A stretch of 64,000 nt of DNA from Helianthus annuus (GCF_002127325.2 NC_035441.2:155897122-155961121); one strand, 5' to 3'; counted from the first letter of the stretch, positions 1 to 12,102 are shown. Notes: generated by a model not told the origin, from the sequence alone. A program made the numbers and translations.

Positions 1-57
1 GTCATCAAGAATTTTTTCTATTTTTTAATTTAACTTTAAATTTTATCACGAAAACAA
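1..57. other. AT-rich flank outside the outermost element
   Basis: This short AT-rich stretch lies before the presumed end of the Copia-1 LTR. I see no gene or motif in it. If the LTR boundary at 58 is right, the five bases before it (AACAA) should be one copy of the Copia-1 target-site duplication. The partner copy would lie beyond the right end of the window. Confidence 0.4.
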
Positions 58-412
58 TGTTGGAGGAACTCTTATCTCATTGGAATGTAACAATTAGGTA
101 AAATGGTAATTTCATTGTAATTCTACTTTTTATTTGATAATTTCAATCTATCACTAATTAACACCATCAGTAATAAAAATGTGAGCAATGGCTGTTTTTT
201 AGGAAAACCGCTGATGGTCAATATCAATGGATGTCAACAATAAAAAAGTGAGCAGTGGCTATTTTTTCCTATCAGTGGATACCCATCAGTTTTTTAAACA
301 CTGATGTTTGGTCAGTCAGTGGTCAACACAAAGATTGAAGAAACAGAGGTTGTATTTCACCAGTGGAGAACTTTTAACAATCAAATGTTTCAACCAACAC
401 AGTGGTAGTAAC

Positions 413-600
413 AGGCATTTAAACAGATGTTGGGCTTTGAACAGATGTTTCGCCTTATATATCAGTTGTCTGGACTTAAACAGAAGTTTGACCTTAAACA
501 CATGTTTGCCCATAAACAAAAGTTTAGCCATAAACAGATGTTTGGCCTTAAACAAATATTCGAGCTTAAACAAATGCTTGCCCATAAACATCTGTTTGCA
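413..600. repeat. 18 bp tandem array with palindromic core
   Basis: About nine imperfect copies of an 18 bp unit (CTTAAACAGATGTTTGGC type) run head to tail, with the clearest run from 475 to 598. The core AAACANATGTTT is close to a perfect palindrome. Because 18 is a multiple of three, both strands give short open frames with a six-residue periodicity. These frames are products of the repeat, not genes. Confidence 0.85.
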
Positions 601-669
601 AAAAAAGACCAATTTCAAGAATACTATACCCAAATAATCAAAATGAGGAGCTTAATAAACACAAAGACT

Positions 670-960
670 ATTATAGCAAATAACCTCTGCTGATAAAACA
701 ACCTCTGCTGCTGAATATGAATACAAAAGCATCATAAAGCTAACATTTGCTGTTGAAACAAAGGTCTACAAAATATAACATCTGCTGATCATTCCACAGT
801 ATAAATTGCTAACATCTGCTGTGACTTAACAGTGATACAGTTCAACAGAGGATTTCAAACATCTGTTTACACACGCCTCATGATGAACATCTGCTGATAA
901 ACACCGAGACGGTTCAAGTAAAGGTCTGCCAAAGAGAACCTCTGCTATGAACTAACAGAT
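670..960. repeat. Dispersed AACATCTGCTG motif cluster
   Basis: The motif ACATCTGCTG and close variants (ACCTCTGCTG, ACATTTGCTG) recur about nine times at irregular spacing. They follow directly on the 18 bp array, whose unit shares the CATCTG/CAGATG core. This suggests one degenerating motif family in the LTR. No coding content is visible. Confidence 0.6.
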
Positions 961-1582
961 GATGTAGTTCAACACAGAATGTTTAACAGCAGTGCTTTAA
1001 CAGACCATGATCAACAGATGATAATATAATAACAATAATATTCAAACTGTAGCAATTACATTTTCATAAATCTAACAACCATCATCGAAGCTGTAACAAA
1101 ATCTAAACACCGATACACTAAACATTGTTACATAAGAAAAACCGATACATAAATACTGATGTTGAATCCGCTGTAGATACTGAACCACTGCTGTTACTGA
1201 GCAGTGGTTTTCCTTTGGTTGATCAGGCCTTAGGTACATAAGTGCCTGTCTTTAACAACTTTGTCTTCAACAGTGTCCGTCTATTCAATTGAGAGAAATC
1301 ATTTGTAGATCCCAATATCAATCCGGATCACAGTGGTTGGTTGTTTTAGTCCAAAACACCTATTGATTAAGTGTTTGAACTATGAAAAATTAAGAACAAT
1401 CAAGAATGAAGATGAATCTAATGGATTGATGAATACAACAAGTGTTGTATTGAATCCAAACAAGTATATAAATCAATAAAGCACCTTGGAATCTGATTTG
1501 AGCACAATATCAAGAGATCTAATGTAAACAACACTTCATTCACCAAAGAGCCAAAAGCTTGGCTAGTGCTACAATGCTTGGG

Positions 1583-1590
1583 TTTATATA
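1583..1590 (-). promoter_or_regulatory. TATA box of Copia-1 LTR
   Basis: TATATAAA on the minus strand, 171 bp inside the LTR start, in a context typical of an LTR core promoter. Transcription would start near 1555. That would place the 18 bp array in transcribed R/U5 sequence, not in the upstream promoter. Confidence 0.5.
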
Positions 1591-1761
1591 GGACCTGACT
1601 TGCCAGCATAATTATAATTATGCTAGAATCTTAACTACACCAAGTCAGGTTTGCTAGTTTCATGAAATTATAAAATAAGCCCCTAGACTATAAAATAAGC
1701 TACAAACTATTACAAAACTAACCCAGTACAAGTATGAACGATCTCAAAAGTTCCAGCAACA

Positions 1762-1773
1762 TCCCCCTAGATC
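1762..1773 (-). other. Copia-1 polypurine tract
   Basis: On the minus strand the bases ATCTAGGGGGA run directly into TGTTGCTGG, the LTR start. This is the plus-strand primer of a Ty1/copia element. It overlaps the last codons of the accessory ORF, which ends at 1767, so the coding region reaches the LTR with no 3' untranslated spacer. Confidence 0.75.
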
Positions 1774-4542
1774 GTTGCATACTTGTCTTCACATTCTTCT
1801 GTAGTGTCCACTGGATTTTCTGTAGCTTTCTTCTCAGGCTCTTGAGGGATTTCTTCATTCCCTGCAGCTTCTGGTGATGTTTGAATTTCAATTGTTGTGA
1901 TGGGAGTTTCTTGGTTAATAACAGCTTCACTTGTTGGTGGATCCTCCATAGTGGCCTCATATGTGGATGAGGCCGGAGGTGATAATGTTGCTTGGGATGT
2001 TGTGGTGGGCTCTGTTGTTGATGTGGAAGTCTTCTCTTTCTTCTTTTCATGCTTTTTCTTCTTTCTTGCTTCCTTCTTCTTTTCCTCAGCGTCCTTCCTT
2101 TTCTCGATTTTATCTACGAGGTCGAGCATCTCTCTCTTTATCTTCCAAGCTCGCTCCACTGCTCGCTGAAATAACATAGCCTCTTCAAGATTTGCGTTTC
2201 CGGCTCCAACATTAATACGGCTTGCATTCAGCACTGTAAGATCAGAGAGTCCAAACATAAACACATCCATTGGATCCAAGATTTGGATATCTACATTTTT
2301 GGTTGATCGAATGACAGCTTCACCAGTGCGACTATCATAAAACCACTTTTTGAAATTGTTCAAACATACTGCAAAAAGCTTGATTCTCGTGACAACTTTA
2401 GCAGGGTTAATTACCCACGTCACCTTTCCTTTTCAAGTAACTGGATCTATGGTTGTTTTGGACAGTCTTCTTCTTGGACGCTGCGGCCTGTGATTTGGGA
2501 AGCCTCTATTGCATTCTTTGGCAATTAAACGCTCAAAATCCCTGCCAATGCTTCTATTTTCTGGATTTAGTATATCCAGACGGCCGAGCTCACGCAGATC
2601 CCACCTTGGAAGAGTAAAGAGATCAAATCCAGTTTGGAAATACTGAATTAAGCCGCTTCTTCTTTTAACCACAAACATTCCCCTCAGATTGCTGTACATC
2701 CAGCTGATGATTTTGTCGGTGGCCTCGGTCTTCTCAACGGTTATCACCTGATAGAAGTCAGGGAGTTTTTCTCTTTCCTTTTTGAACCACTCGGGATGCT
2801 GTGGAGAGAAAGTCTTTCCATCTTCCTGCTCGTACACGACTTCCTCTTCTAATCCCCATTCGATAAATTTGGCCGGCATTTCATCCCTATCAACCTCTTC
2901 TTCATCGCTTTCATTACCTTCAGTTACTTTTTCGGTTGACTCCAGACGCCTTTTCTTTGCTTCTGCTTCTTTTGCTCTTCTGGTTGTTTCTTCTTCTATG
3001 AATGTATCAAAGTCGAAAATCTCAGCGAAGGTGAACATAGGCTCTATCTCTAACTTGGTACACATACTTTTCATCATTCTGTACAATTTTTCTATCCCCA
3101 TCTGTTGGAATCTTATGAACTGCGATTGTTTGGCCACATAAGCATTCATTTCTTTGTTCTTCTTCCGTTGATCCTTTAACTTTTCTCTCAAGATGTTTGT
3201 GTCATTTACTTGGTTCTTGAGGAGACATATTTCTTTGGCTGCAGATGGACCGGTTTCTTTCACAAGTTTATCATAAAGTTCTTGAAATGGACGGACCCTT
3301 TGTGGAGCAACCGGTGGCTTTGATATCCTTGTTGGCTTTACTAAAGGAACTCTGGAAGACCCTTAATCAGTTGGCTTCTTCTTTGGAGGAGTTGTTTTAC
3401 TTGCAGAGATTTCATTTGGATCTATTAATAACGTATCAACAAAATCATCCAAAGTTTGCTCTTCTTCCGACACCACAACCGGTCTCTCAGATTCTGACAT
3501 CTCTTGTCTTTTAAGCCTCTTTTCTCGCTTTTCTTTTTCTTGCATCGCGTGAATTTCTTTCATATCTTGGATATGACGACGATGTTCCTCTGTTTCAGCA
3601 GCTTTGAAACTTGCACCCATGAGTCTTTCTGGGTTTTCAGATGTCTTTTTCTTCCTTGGACGCTCATCTTCTGCTGCTTACTTTCCTTTCAACCGTTCTT
3701 CCTTTTCTGCAGCCTCTGCTTTAGCTTGTGCAGCTCTTTGTTGTCTTTCTCGAAGTGCCTCTCTGTATTTTCTGTAAGCTTCCTTCACTAATGGCAGCCT
3801 CTCTGCAGAATACATCGTGTCATGCAGCATTACCCATTCATTTGTCTTAATCTCTGTGTACTGACGACTTGTTGGAACATGAAAGGTGTAGAGATCTCCA
3901 TCATTTGGCATATTTTCATATTGGTCATTGATCAGCATTTGGATAAATCTGGGATACATCGCCCAAGTCGGCCCCTTTACATTCTCGATCATATAATTGA
4001 AGATTAGACCAGACAGGTTGAACTTCTGATTCAAACACAGGTTTAACATTGCTGCCGACCATTCCAGATTCAGGCCATCAAAACCACCCTTGCGATGAGC
4101 TAAGGTCATGGCAATTACGTGAACAATGAATCTTCAGTCTCTTGTTAGCCCATTTCTTTTTATTTCTTTCTTCTGTCTAAAGTCTCTTGCGTAACCCATG
4201 CCACGAAAACCATCTAGAATATCGTCCTTGCTCAAGCTGATTGGATCTTGAGCGTTATCTTTCAGCTTTAAAACCTTGTGAATCCTTTCTTCCGTTACAG
4301 CTATCTTCTTGTTGCGGACGGTTGCAGATATTCCTCTGGCATTTTTGATAGTTTCGGGTTTTGCAGTTTGCCAGAAGTCTTGAATACGGATTCGGTAAAC
4401 GCGCACTTCTGTTTCAACTGCGTAGCCAATTCTGCTTGATCTTACCCATCTTGCTGCGTCCTGAAAATCCTGTGGAACTTGTTCAAGATTGATGCTTTGA
4501 TTGTGCTTCAACGTTTTATCCCACTCAATATTCTTCACCATC
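1767..4542 (-). pseudogene. Copia-1 env-position accessory gene, last exon
   Basis: One reading frame covers about 925 codons from the methionine at 4541 to the stop at 1767. It is broken only by four in-frame stops (near 4131 TGA, 3675 TAA, 3360 TAA, 2430 TGA), and I see no frameshift. The first looks like Trp TGG changed to TGA. The N-terminal third is globular, the middle is Lys/Glu-rich and probably coiled coil (3360-3760 and 2900-3200), and the C-terminus is Lys/Glu then Thr/Pro/Glu rich. It lies between pol and the 3' LTR in the ancestral order, the position of env-like ORFs in Sireviruses. I recall related unnamed proteins in Asteraceae copia elements. I see no clear signal peptide or membrane segment, so an envelope role is unsupported. 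A canonical acceptor (CAAAACAG before 4542) suggests the exon is spliced to 46887 and upstream. Confidence 0.7.
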
Positions 4543-5357
4543 CTGTTTTGGACATGAGAAACGAGGCAAGTTAGACAATTTTCGAGATGAAAATATAATA
4601 TTTATAGATACAAAGACTTTAAGATTTGTATTTTAGAAAAATATTTACAAGAAATTTACATATTATAAAAGGAAAGTGAAATTATAAAAATTTAGGTTAT
4701 AATAAAAGGTTAAATTAGGTATTTACAATAATTAAAAAAATAAAGAGTTAAATTCGCTGACAACCCAAACCGTTGTCTTCGCTGGTGTTTGTGATCGAGA
4801 TCCGACAATTTCGCCGGTAATTATATCTGATCACGTGTGATTTCGCCGACAGGACTGAGAACATTATCTATGTCTTCGCTGATGGCTAGTGACACGGATA
4901 AGATATCATCGTCGGTCACAAAGGTGGACATCGGATGACTTCGCCGGTAAAGAACAAGTGAGTTCGATATTAATTTCGCCAATGATAACCGGCGAAGACA
5001 GGGTTTGGTCACGAGTTCCTTCATCAGCGAAGACATTCGTCTAGGCCGAATTACCGACGAAATAAAATTAATTCGCCGGTTGCTCAAACTCGCGTTCAAG
5101 ACTTTTGGGATTCCTTGATTTAAACTAACTTCGCCAAGTTCGCCATATTCATGCTTAATTTCGCTATCATCAAAAATTTCTTGAAAAACCCTTCTTATAC
5201 CCTAACTGCTTTCACACTATGATCATCACCGATCTAAACAATGTTCAATATTCACAAAGAAAATGGTTATGCCTCTTAACTCCTTCTCAAAACGACATAA
5301 GATCTATTCGATTCACGATGTCAGATACGAATCCGAAATAAAGAACCAAACCCAAAC
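4543..5357 (-). other. 3' part of the accessory-gene intron, TTCGCCGG-rich
   Basis: This non-coding stretch lies between the acceptor at 4543-4544 and the Gypsy-1 insertion. From 4740 to 5160 it carries about ten copies of TTCGCCGG or TTCGCTG, in both orientations. The same motif recurs at 46622-46672 on the far side of Gypsy-1, which supports the two flanks having been contiguous. No coding sequence is visible. Confidence 0.55.
5353..5357. other. Target-site duplication CAAAC, left copy (Gypsy-1)
   Basis: CAAAC directly precedes the TGTCACACC terminus of the left LTR. The identical CAAAC follows the right LTR at 46400-46404. This shows that everything between is one insertion plus later nested insertions. 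Confidence 0.9.
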
Positions 5358-8115
5358 TGTCACACCCCGATATTTCCACGTATTACCAGTGGGCCCGGTG
5401 GGGAGTATCGTGACGTAGTTGATATCATCAAAGTCAAACAACACAAATTTATATGCATAGCGGAAGCAAAAGATAGATTCATTTCAACCAATTAAATTGT
5501 AATATTAAGTATCACAAGATAGTTGAAAATGATCCAAGGGCGGATCGAAGGAAAAAGGAAATTGTTCAACAGACTTTAAAAGCATCTAAAGCTTGCGAGA
5601 CTTGAGTAATGACGCCTGGAGTAGCCAGCCTATTTCGTCTAGTACCTGCACTTAGCCTTTTTGGAAAATACGTCAGTTTACATTGGTAAATACAACTTAA
5701 CTGACTCATTTTGAAAAGAGTTTGAAAATTAATTTGAATCCACTTAGGCAAAAATATCTTTTATAACTTGGGACAATTATTAAAAAAAATAATCTTGTAT
5801 ACAGTTTTACTTATTTGTCATCTATCATGGCTGGTTTGTAGGGCCGGACAAGATTAACTAACACGCCACAGGTATAATGCCCACAAGGTTGATTCCTTTA
5901 AGTGGATTACCAGTTTTTACATAATGCAACTGTCAGGTGTACGCCTACAACCCGTGCTTAGGTCGTGGCCATTTCTTTGAATGATGCCAAGGATATCCGG
6001 GACATGGTCAATTAACCCCCAAAGGTCATACACCAAATAATACAGAATAAAACAAGTTATGTAAATACATCAATGACAATCCAATTTAAATGATTACATA
6101 CCCGACCAAGCGGTATTATTATAATACCGTATCCCAAGCCCGTATAGGGAAAATAAGTTAAGAGTATTTACCTGAGCAAAGTATAAATCAAATACAGCAA
6201 ATGCACGTAGCTTTTACTGGGCTCCTAATCTGGAACGAAGGTTTTTAATAACTTATTAGAATCCTAACGGGTCTTTAATTAAGCCTAGACTTAGACCGGT
6301 TAGTTTTAAAAGAAGATACAGTCCAAAAACGCATGATTAAGCGAAGACCGGATTAGAATGTGGTTTAGACCCGACAAGCTTGAATACTTGTTTAGTTTGG
6401 GTAAACTAAACACATTCTAGATTTTGAGATGAAATGATATGGTTTGACCCGTTTCGGCTATTATATGCAAACTAGTTACATAAGCCGATCCGAACGCGAA
6501 GAGTGCGTAACGAGTAACCAAATGAGTCATATACAGGTTTCCTAAGTTAATATGCCTTAAATATGTTGTGACATCAGTAAGATATCTTCTATTATGCCCA
6601 AAATGAATTTAAACCCAAACTATGCCTCGTAGGGGTATTTTGGTCATTTTAAATGTTATAAAAGAGTTTAAATAGTAATCTGAGTTACAGGTCTGATTTA
6701 ATCAGTAAAAATACTTAGTTTAATAAGTTATAACAGTAGGGTATCATATATATGTGAAATTTATTAATTATAACCATACTATGCACCGTAGGGGCATTTT
6801 GGTAATTTCACATAAGCCTAAAAGGTCAAAACTGGAAATCTGAGTTTAAAATTTTTGCTTACGGTTAAAATATAAAATTTACTGAAAATATCAGTAGGCA
6901 TCAAACCTTATATGTTTAAAACAGTTTTGATACATGTTATGTGTTAAAAACGCTTAAAAGGCGATTTGGAGCTATTTCCGGGTTTTCAAAAGAAAGCTGA
7001 TATTTTTATTATTCCAGAAGGCTCAAAACAATTTATTTATCATATTAGATCAGTAGAAAAAGATTTGGTATCAAAAGGATTTGTAAAACTCATTTTATAG
7101 CCCAAAAGGGCAAAACCGACAATAACCGAATTAAGCTTAGAACCCTATGTTATGCTTAGCCTAAAAATAAATAAAAATCTCCAAAAATCCCAAAATATTA
7201 TTTTATATCAGTAGGTAAAAAGTTTGATATCAAAAATTGGGCTTAGATATGCTATATGCTAATTATGTCATTTAATTACTAAAAAGCTTCTTATTTACGC
7301 TAATGAGCATAACTCCTAATCTAGACCTCAAACCGATGTCAAATTTTAGGAAAAAGTTTATAAATCAGTAATGAAGGTTTCTACTCTTTTACTTTTTCAA
7401 AAATCACATTTTAAGGTGAAAAGGGCATATTAGTCAACATTTAAGCAATTAACGGAAACATGCGTATGAATCGGATAACTAATGAACCAAGTTGTATAAT
7501 CATAGAGGGTTATACTTATATGAAACCTAGTCCTAATAAGGCTCTAAGGCAATTCTAAACTATGCTCAAACGAGTCAGAACTGAATGTCAAAGCAGAAGT
7601 CAAACTATGCGACTTTCGGTCCCGAACCGAGCCTAAACTGAAAATTGTCGTGGTGAACATGTTTAGACATGTTCTTACATTAATTACCAAGTTATATTAA
7701 TGATAAAACAGGTTGCATGGCTTCTACATTGCTAATTATGCATTAATTTAAAAATAAGCTTTCTGTTGACTTTTTGAGATTAACTTTGACCCAACAATTG
7801 ACCTAGTTAGAGTGGAAATCAGAGGGTTCCCTTTTAAGGGTTTATTGCCCACATAATTACCAACTTATAGGTACTTTTAATTCGAGATTTGACTGGACAA
7901 TTATTGATTAATCTTGAAGTCAAACCTTAATTACGACGGTTTGACTTTAAGCTAATAAGCTAAGCTAAACTGAATTAAAGAAAATTAAGGACACTTACAA
8001 GGGTCCTAAGTATGATTAGGGATCCTAAGGAAGCTTGTAGCTGACCAGAGAGCTCTAGAGAAGTGTCTTGAATGAGAATGAAATGAGCAAGTCCCAAGTG
8101 TTTCAACAAAGCTCC

Positions 8116-8123
8116 TTATATAC
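8116..8123 (-). promoter_or_regulatory. TATA box of Gypsy-1 3' LTR
   Basis: TATATAAG followed by GAGC on the minus strand, conserved at 45589-45596 in the other LTR. It lies about 170-330 bp downstream of the CGGACCG palindrome cluster. That cluster is therefore in the upstream promoter position of U3. Confidence 0.55.
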
Positions 8124-8297
8124 AAACTTAGATTGCATGAGATGATGCCAACCAAGTCTACTGATATTTTATGATGGTCCCATGTGTCCCTATAATGCCA
8201 AAACCAGTTTCCAAGACCCTGATTTCGAAAACCACTCTCTTAAGGCGGTGCAACAGGCTGAACATGCATCTGTCCATTTTCTGCTGCCAGCGACTGT

Positions 8298-8450
8298 CTT
8301 ACGGACCGTAAGCAAAAAGCCTTGCAGACCGTATGCACCTCTTATGGACCGTAAGCCCTTGGCTTTGCAGTCCGTAACCGACCTTGGCTTATAACGCCCA
8401 GTTGCAGAGCTTGCGGACCGTAAGCCTAAGGCCATACGGTCCGTATCCGA
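8298..8450. repeat. CTTACGGACCGTAAG palindrome cluster (left LTR)
   Basis: Six copies or half-copies of the palindrome CTTACGG-A-CCGTAAG occur in about 150 bp. Several are eroded by C-to-T or G-to-A changes at CG sites (for example CTTATGGACCG, GCAGTCCG). The same cluster occurs at 45773-45921, where different sites are eroded. The original cluster was therefore more regular than either surviving copy. Confidence 0.8.
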
Positions 8451-8926
8451 TGACCAGAAAACAAAAACTTGCAAACTTTCAAGCATTGACCATGCAATCT
8501 TTCATGGTTCGAATCTTGGGTCTTTTGCAACAGAATGGGACCACTTAATCAGTCTTAAAAGGTTATAAAAACCTTACCATGCACTTACACATCCTTGGAT
8601 TCTTTTGGCCATGCATTTTAAATGAAGTTTAATTCTTTTGAACACGAATTTTAATTATGAACTTTGTTGTAACATTATTTAAATATCCAAATTCTTTTAT
8701 AAACTGAATTTATTTATTATAGGAATAACCGGTTACATATATCAGATGTTTATCATAATGATTTAAGGTCTTGGGATTTATAATTTGGTCGCTCAGAGGT
8801 GTTTATTAACATGTCGACCTTTTTAAATCCTACCATACATCTTTTACTTGATCCAGGTTCCTGGCACGTTTATCTTACATGACACGTGTCTTTATTTTAT
8901 TTGGTATGATTTTACGAGCTGTTACA

Positions 8927-8964
8927 TCCTCACCCCCTTAAAAGAAATCTCGACCTCGAGATTT
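8927..8964 (-). other. Gypsy-1 PPT and adjacent palindrome
   Basis: On the minus strand AAGGGGGTGAGGA (8927-8939) abuts the LTR start TGTAACAGC and is the plus-strand primer. Just upstream, 8945-8964 is AAATCTCGACCTCGAGATTT, with two 9-base arms around a 2-base centre. Equivalent palindromes lie beside the PPT of Gypsy-2, LARD-3, Gypsy-4 and Gypsy-5. Confidence 0.85.
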
Positions 8965-8965
8965 A

Positions 8966-11900
8966 CTAAAACAAATGAGGGTACTTTTCTTTCATGGTGG
9001 ACTCTAACTCCCACGTATATTCGGGACCTCTGCGGGCATCCCATTTTACCTTGACAATTGGCACATGTTTCCTTCGAAGCTTCTTAACCTGCCGATCCTC
9101 GATCGACAAAGGTTTTTCCACAAATTTCGAGCTCTCATCTATGTGCACATCTGTATGTGGTATGACTAGCGATTCATCAGCTAGACATTTCTTCAGATTG
9201 CAGATGTGGAATATATTGTGAATACCACTGAGCTCATCAGGTAAGTTTAACTTATAAGCCACTGTTCCTACACATTCGATGATCTCGAATGGTCCTATAT
9301 ACCTTGGGCTTCACTTACCTTTCTTACCAAATCGCATCACCCCCTTCCAGGGTGATACTTTAAGCAAAACTTTATCACCAACCTCAAACTTTAGAGGTTT
9401 TCGCTTTTTATCAGCATAACTTTTCTGCCTATCCCAGGTAGCTTTCAGGCGGTCATGAATCTGGACAATCTTGTCCGTCGTTTCAAAGACTATGTCAGGA
9501 CCTGATAATTGAGCTTCTCCTACTTCTTCCCAACAAATAGGCGTTCTGCATTTCCTACCATATAATGCCTCAAAAGGCGCAGCCTGAATGCTTGTATGGT
9601 AGCTATTGTTATAGGAGAACTCGACCAACGGCAGATGGTTATCCCAACTACCACCTAAATCAATTACACATGCACATAGCATGTCTTCCAAAGTTTGAAT
9701 TGTACGCTCACTCTGTCCGTCTGTCTGAGGATACAAAGACTATTGGAAACTTTTCCAAAAATGTGATGTGTATCTAGTATCCCTGTCCGAGATAATAGAT
9801 ATTGGTACGCCATGAAGTGATACAATCTTATCTACGTACAATTGGGCTAACATGTCGGAGCTGTAAGTCTCCTTAATGGGTAGGAAATGTGTTGACTTAG
9901 TCAGTCTATCAACTATTACCCAGATAGTATCATTTCCTTTCTTTGTCTTTGGCAACTTGGTGATAAAATCCATTGTCACCATTTCCCACTTCCAGGTGGG
10001 GATTTCAGGTTGTGGTAGCAAACCTAACGGCTTTTGATGTTCAGCTTTGACTTGTGCGTATGTCAAACATTTAGCTACATAGGCAGCTATAGACTTCTTC
10101 AAGCCTATCCACTAATAATTCGCCTTCAGATCCTGGTACATCTTATCAGCTCCAGGATGAACGGAATACTTAGAACTATGGGCTTCCTAGAGGATGACAT
10201 CCCGAAATCCTCCATAAACTGGAACCCATATTCGTCCGTTTAACCTCAGGATTCCGTCCTTACCATAGGATAATTGTTCTTCAGTTACTCCTAGCTTTTC
10301 ATCAGGGTAGTTAGCTTCCAAGACAGCTTCTTTTTGCGCAGCTAACAACCTTTCATTCAAGCTATTCCTTATTTCAATGCTTTTGGCATTGATTCTTATA
10401 GGCTTCACTCTTTCTTTCCTGCTTAAGGCATCGACAACCATATTTCCTTGCCTGGATGGTATCTTATCTCACAATCATAATCATTCAAAGTTTCCATCCA
10501 GCATCGCTGCCTCATGTTCAAGTCCTTCTGATTGAACAAGTGTTGAAGGCTTTTGTGATCAGAGTAGATCACACACTTAGTTCCATACAAGTAATGCCTC
10601 CACATTTTTAGTGCGAATACAACGGCACCCAACTCCAAATCATGGGTGGTGTAATTCTTTTCGTGCACCTTTAACTGGCGTGAAGCATAGGCAATGACTT
10701 TACCTTTCTGCATAAGCACACATCCTATACCGGTGTGTGATGCATCATAATGCACTACAAACTCATCAACCCCATCTGGCAATGTCAGTACTGGAGCGTT
10801 GCTCAACTTCTGCTTCAAAATATCGAAGGATTCTTGCTGCTTAGGCCCCCAGTCAAACTTGCTATTCTTGCGAGTGAGTAAAGTCAGGGGTGCTGCAATT
10901 CTTGAGAAGTTTTCAATAAATCGCCTGTAGTATCCTGCCAGTCCTAGGAAGCTGCGAATCTCCGTAGGCGTCTTCGGCTCTTGCCAGTTCATAATAGCTT
11001 CAATCTTAGTGGGATCTACTTGGATACCACGCTCACTAACAATGTGTCCATGGAATTGGACTTCACGAAGCCAAAATTCACACTTTGAAAATTTGGCATA
11101 GAGCTTTTCTTGATGAAGCAGTTTCAGAATGCAACGGAGATGCTTCTCGTGGTTAGCTTGGTTCTTCGAGTAAATGAGAATGTCATCGATGAAGATGATG
11201 ACAAATTTATCCAAGTAAGGCTTGCAGACGCGATTCATGAGATCCATGAATGCGGCAGGCGCGTTAGTAAACCCAAAAGGCATCACTAGGAACTCATAAT
11301 GACCATAGCGAGTCCTAAACGCAGTCTTGTGTACATCTTCATCTTTAACCTTCAATTGATGATAGCCTGACCTTAAATCGATCTTAGAAAAGTAGCTTGC
11401 CCCTTGCAATTGATCGAACAGATCGTCGATCCTGGGCAAAGGATACCTATTCTTAATAGTGACCTTATTAAGCTCATGGTAATCGATGCATAGACGCATC
11501 GAACCATCCTTTTTCTTGACAAATAGGATTGGTGCTCCCCAAGGAGACGAGCTAGGTCTAATAAAACCTTTGGCTAGCATATCATCTAGCTGCGTCCTCA
11601 ACTCCTTCATCTCTGTTGGTGCCAACCTATAAGGTGCTCTCGCAACAGGTGCTGCTCCGGGGATGATGTCAATTTTGAATTCTACTTGCCTATCTAGTGG
11701 TAAACCAAATAGTTCTTCAGGAAAGACTTCAGGGTATTCAGAAATGACTGGAATATCTTCAATCTTGGGCTTCTGCTCATTAATAGTTACCTATGCCATA
11801 TAAATGACACAACCCTTCTTCAGACATCTGGATGTTTTGAGCATAGCCACTTGCTTAGGCAGTCCATACTGAGTATCTCCCTGAATGGTAAGTGGCTCAC

Positions 11901-12102
11901 CAGAGGGAGTCTTGATCACCACTTGCTTCTTGTCGCAGATAATCTGGGCTTGGTTATGGGATAACCAGTCCATGCCTAAAACGATGTCAAAACCGGCTAA
12001 CTTCAAAGGAAGTAGGGATAATGGAAAAGAGTGGTTCCTAATGGATATAACACATCCATCTAACACAGTTGAGGCGGTCTCTAAGGTACCATCAGCTAAT
12101 TC
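8966..12102 (-). pseudogene. pol: Gypsy-1 pol: protease end, RT, RNase H, integrase, chromodomain
   Basis: Read from high to low coordinates. The protease C-terminus carries the MDWL motif near 11980. RT and RNase H fill 11625-10423, with the catalytic FIDD segment near 11190 and an RNase H Asp in YDAS near 10745. Integrase fragments lie at 10102-9311, with the second catalytic Asp (SDRD) near 9785 and the Glu of SERT near 9712. A chromodomain ends at PHLF near 8969. Breaks are in-frame stops near 11788, 10184, 10111, 9737 and 9308, a frameshift near 10440 where RNase H joins the linker, and a small deletion near 9740 before the YPQTDG motif. The 5' end is cut by Gypsy-2. The reading frame resumes at 20065, with the two sides meeting in the protease. 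Confidence 0.9.
12098..12102. other. Target-site duplication AATTC, left copy (Gypsy-2)
   Basis: AATTC precedes the LTR terminus TGTAACGCC. The same AATTC follows the right LTR at 20060-20064. Removing the insertion and one copy restores continuous protease coding in Gypsy-1, which confirms the boundaries. Confidence 0.93.

Larger units (their letters stand above)
58..1761 (-). mobile_element. Copia-1 3' LTR (Sirevirus-like Ty1/copia)
   Basis: In minus orientation the LTR begins TGTTGCTGGAAC directly after a polypurine tract and ends CCTCCAACA, so the ends are TGTTG/CAACA, a 5 bp terminal inverted repeat. The length would be about 1.7 kb. A TATA box lies 171 bp inside. The far half holds an 18 bp tandem array and many copies of ACATCTGCTG. 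The 5' boundary is well supported by the PPT. The low-coordinate end is inferred only from the TG/CA termini, since the partner LTR is outside the window. Confidence 0.65.
5358..8926 (-). mobile_element. Gypsy-1 3' LTR
   Basis: This 3.57 kb LTR starts TGTCACACCCCG and ends GAGCTGTTACA on the plus strand. From 6831 onward it matches 44303-46399. The part before 6827 has no partner because the other LTR is truncated. Its short open frames, such as that at 8190-8486, fall in the palindrome cluster and are not genes. Confidence 0.9.

Noticed and set aside
308..693. Overlapping open frames of about 90-110 codons on both strands
   Set aside because: They come from the 18 bp tandem repeat, whose length is a multiple of three. 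The peptides are six-residue repeats with no domain and lie in an LTR.
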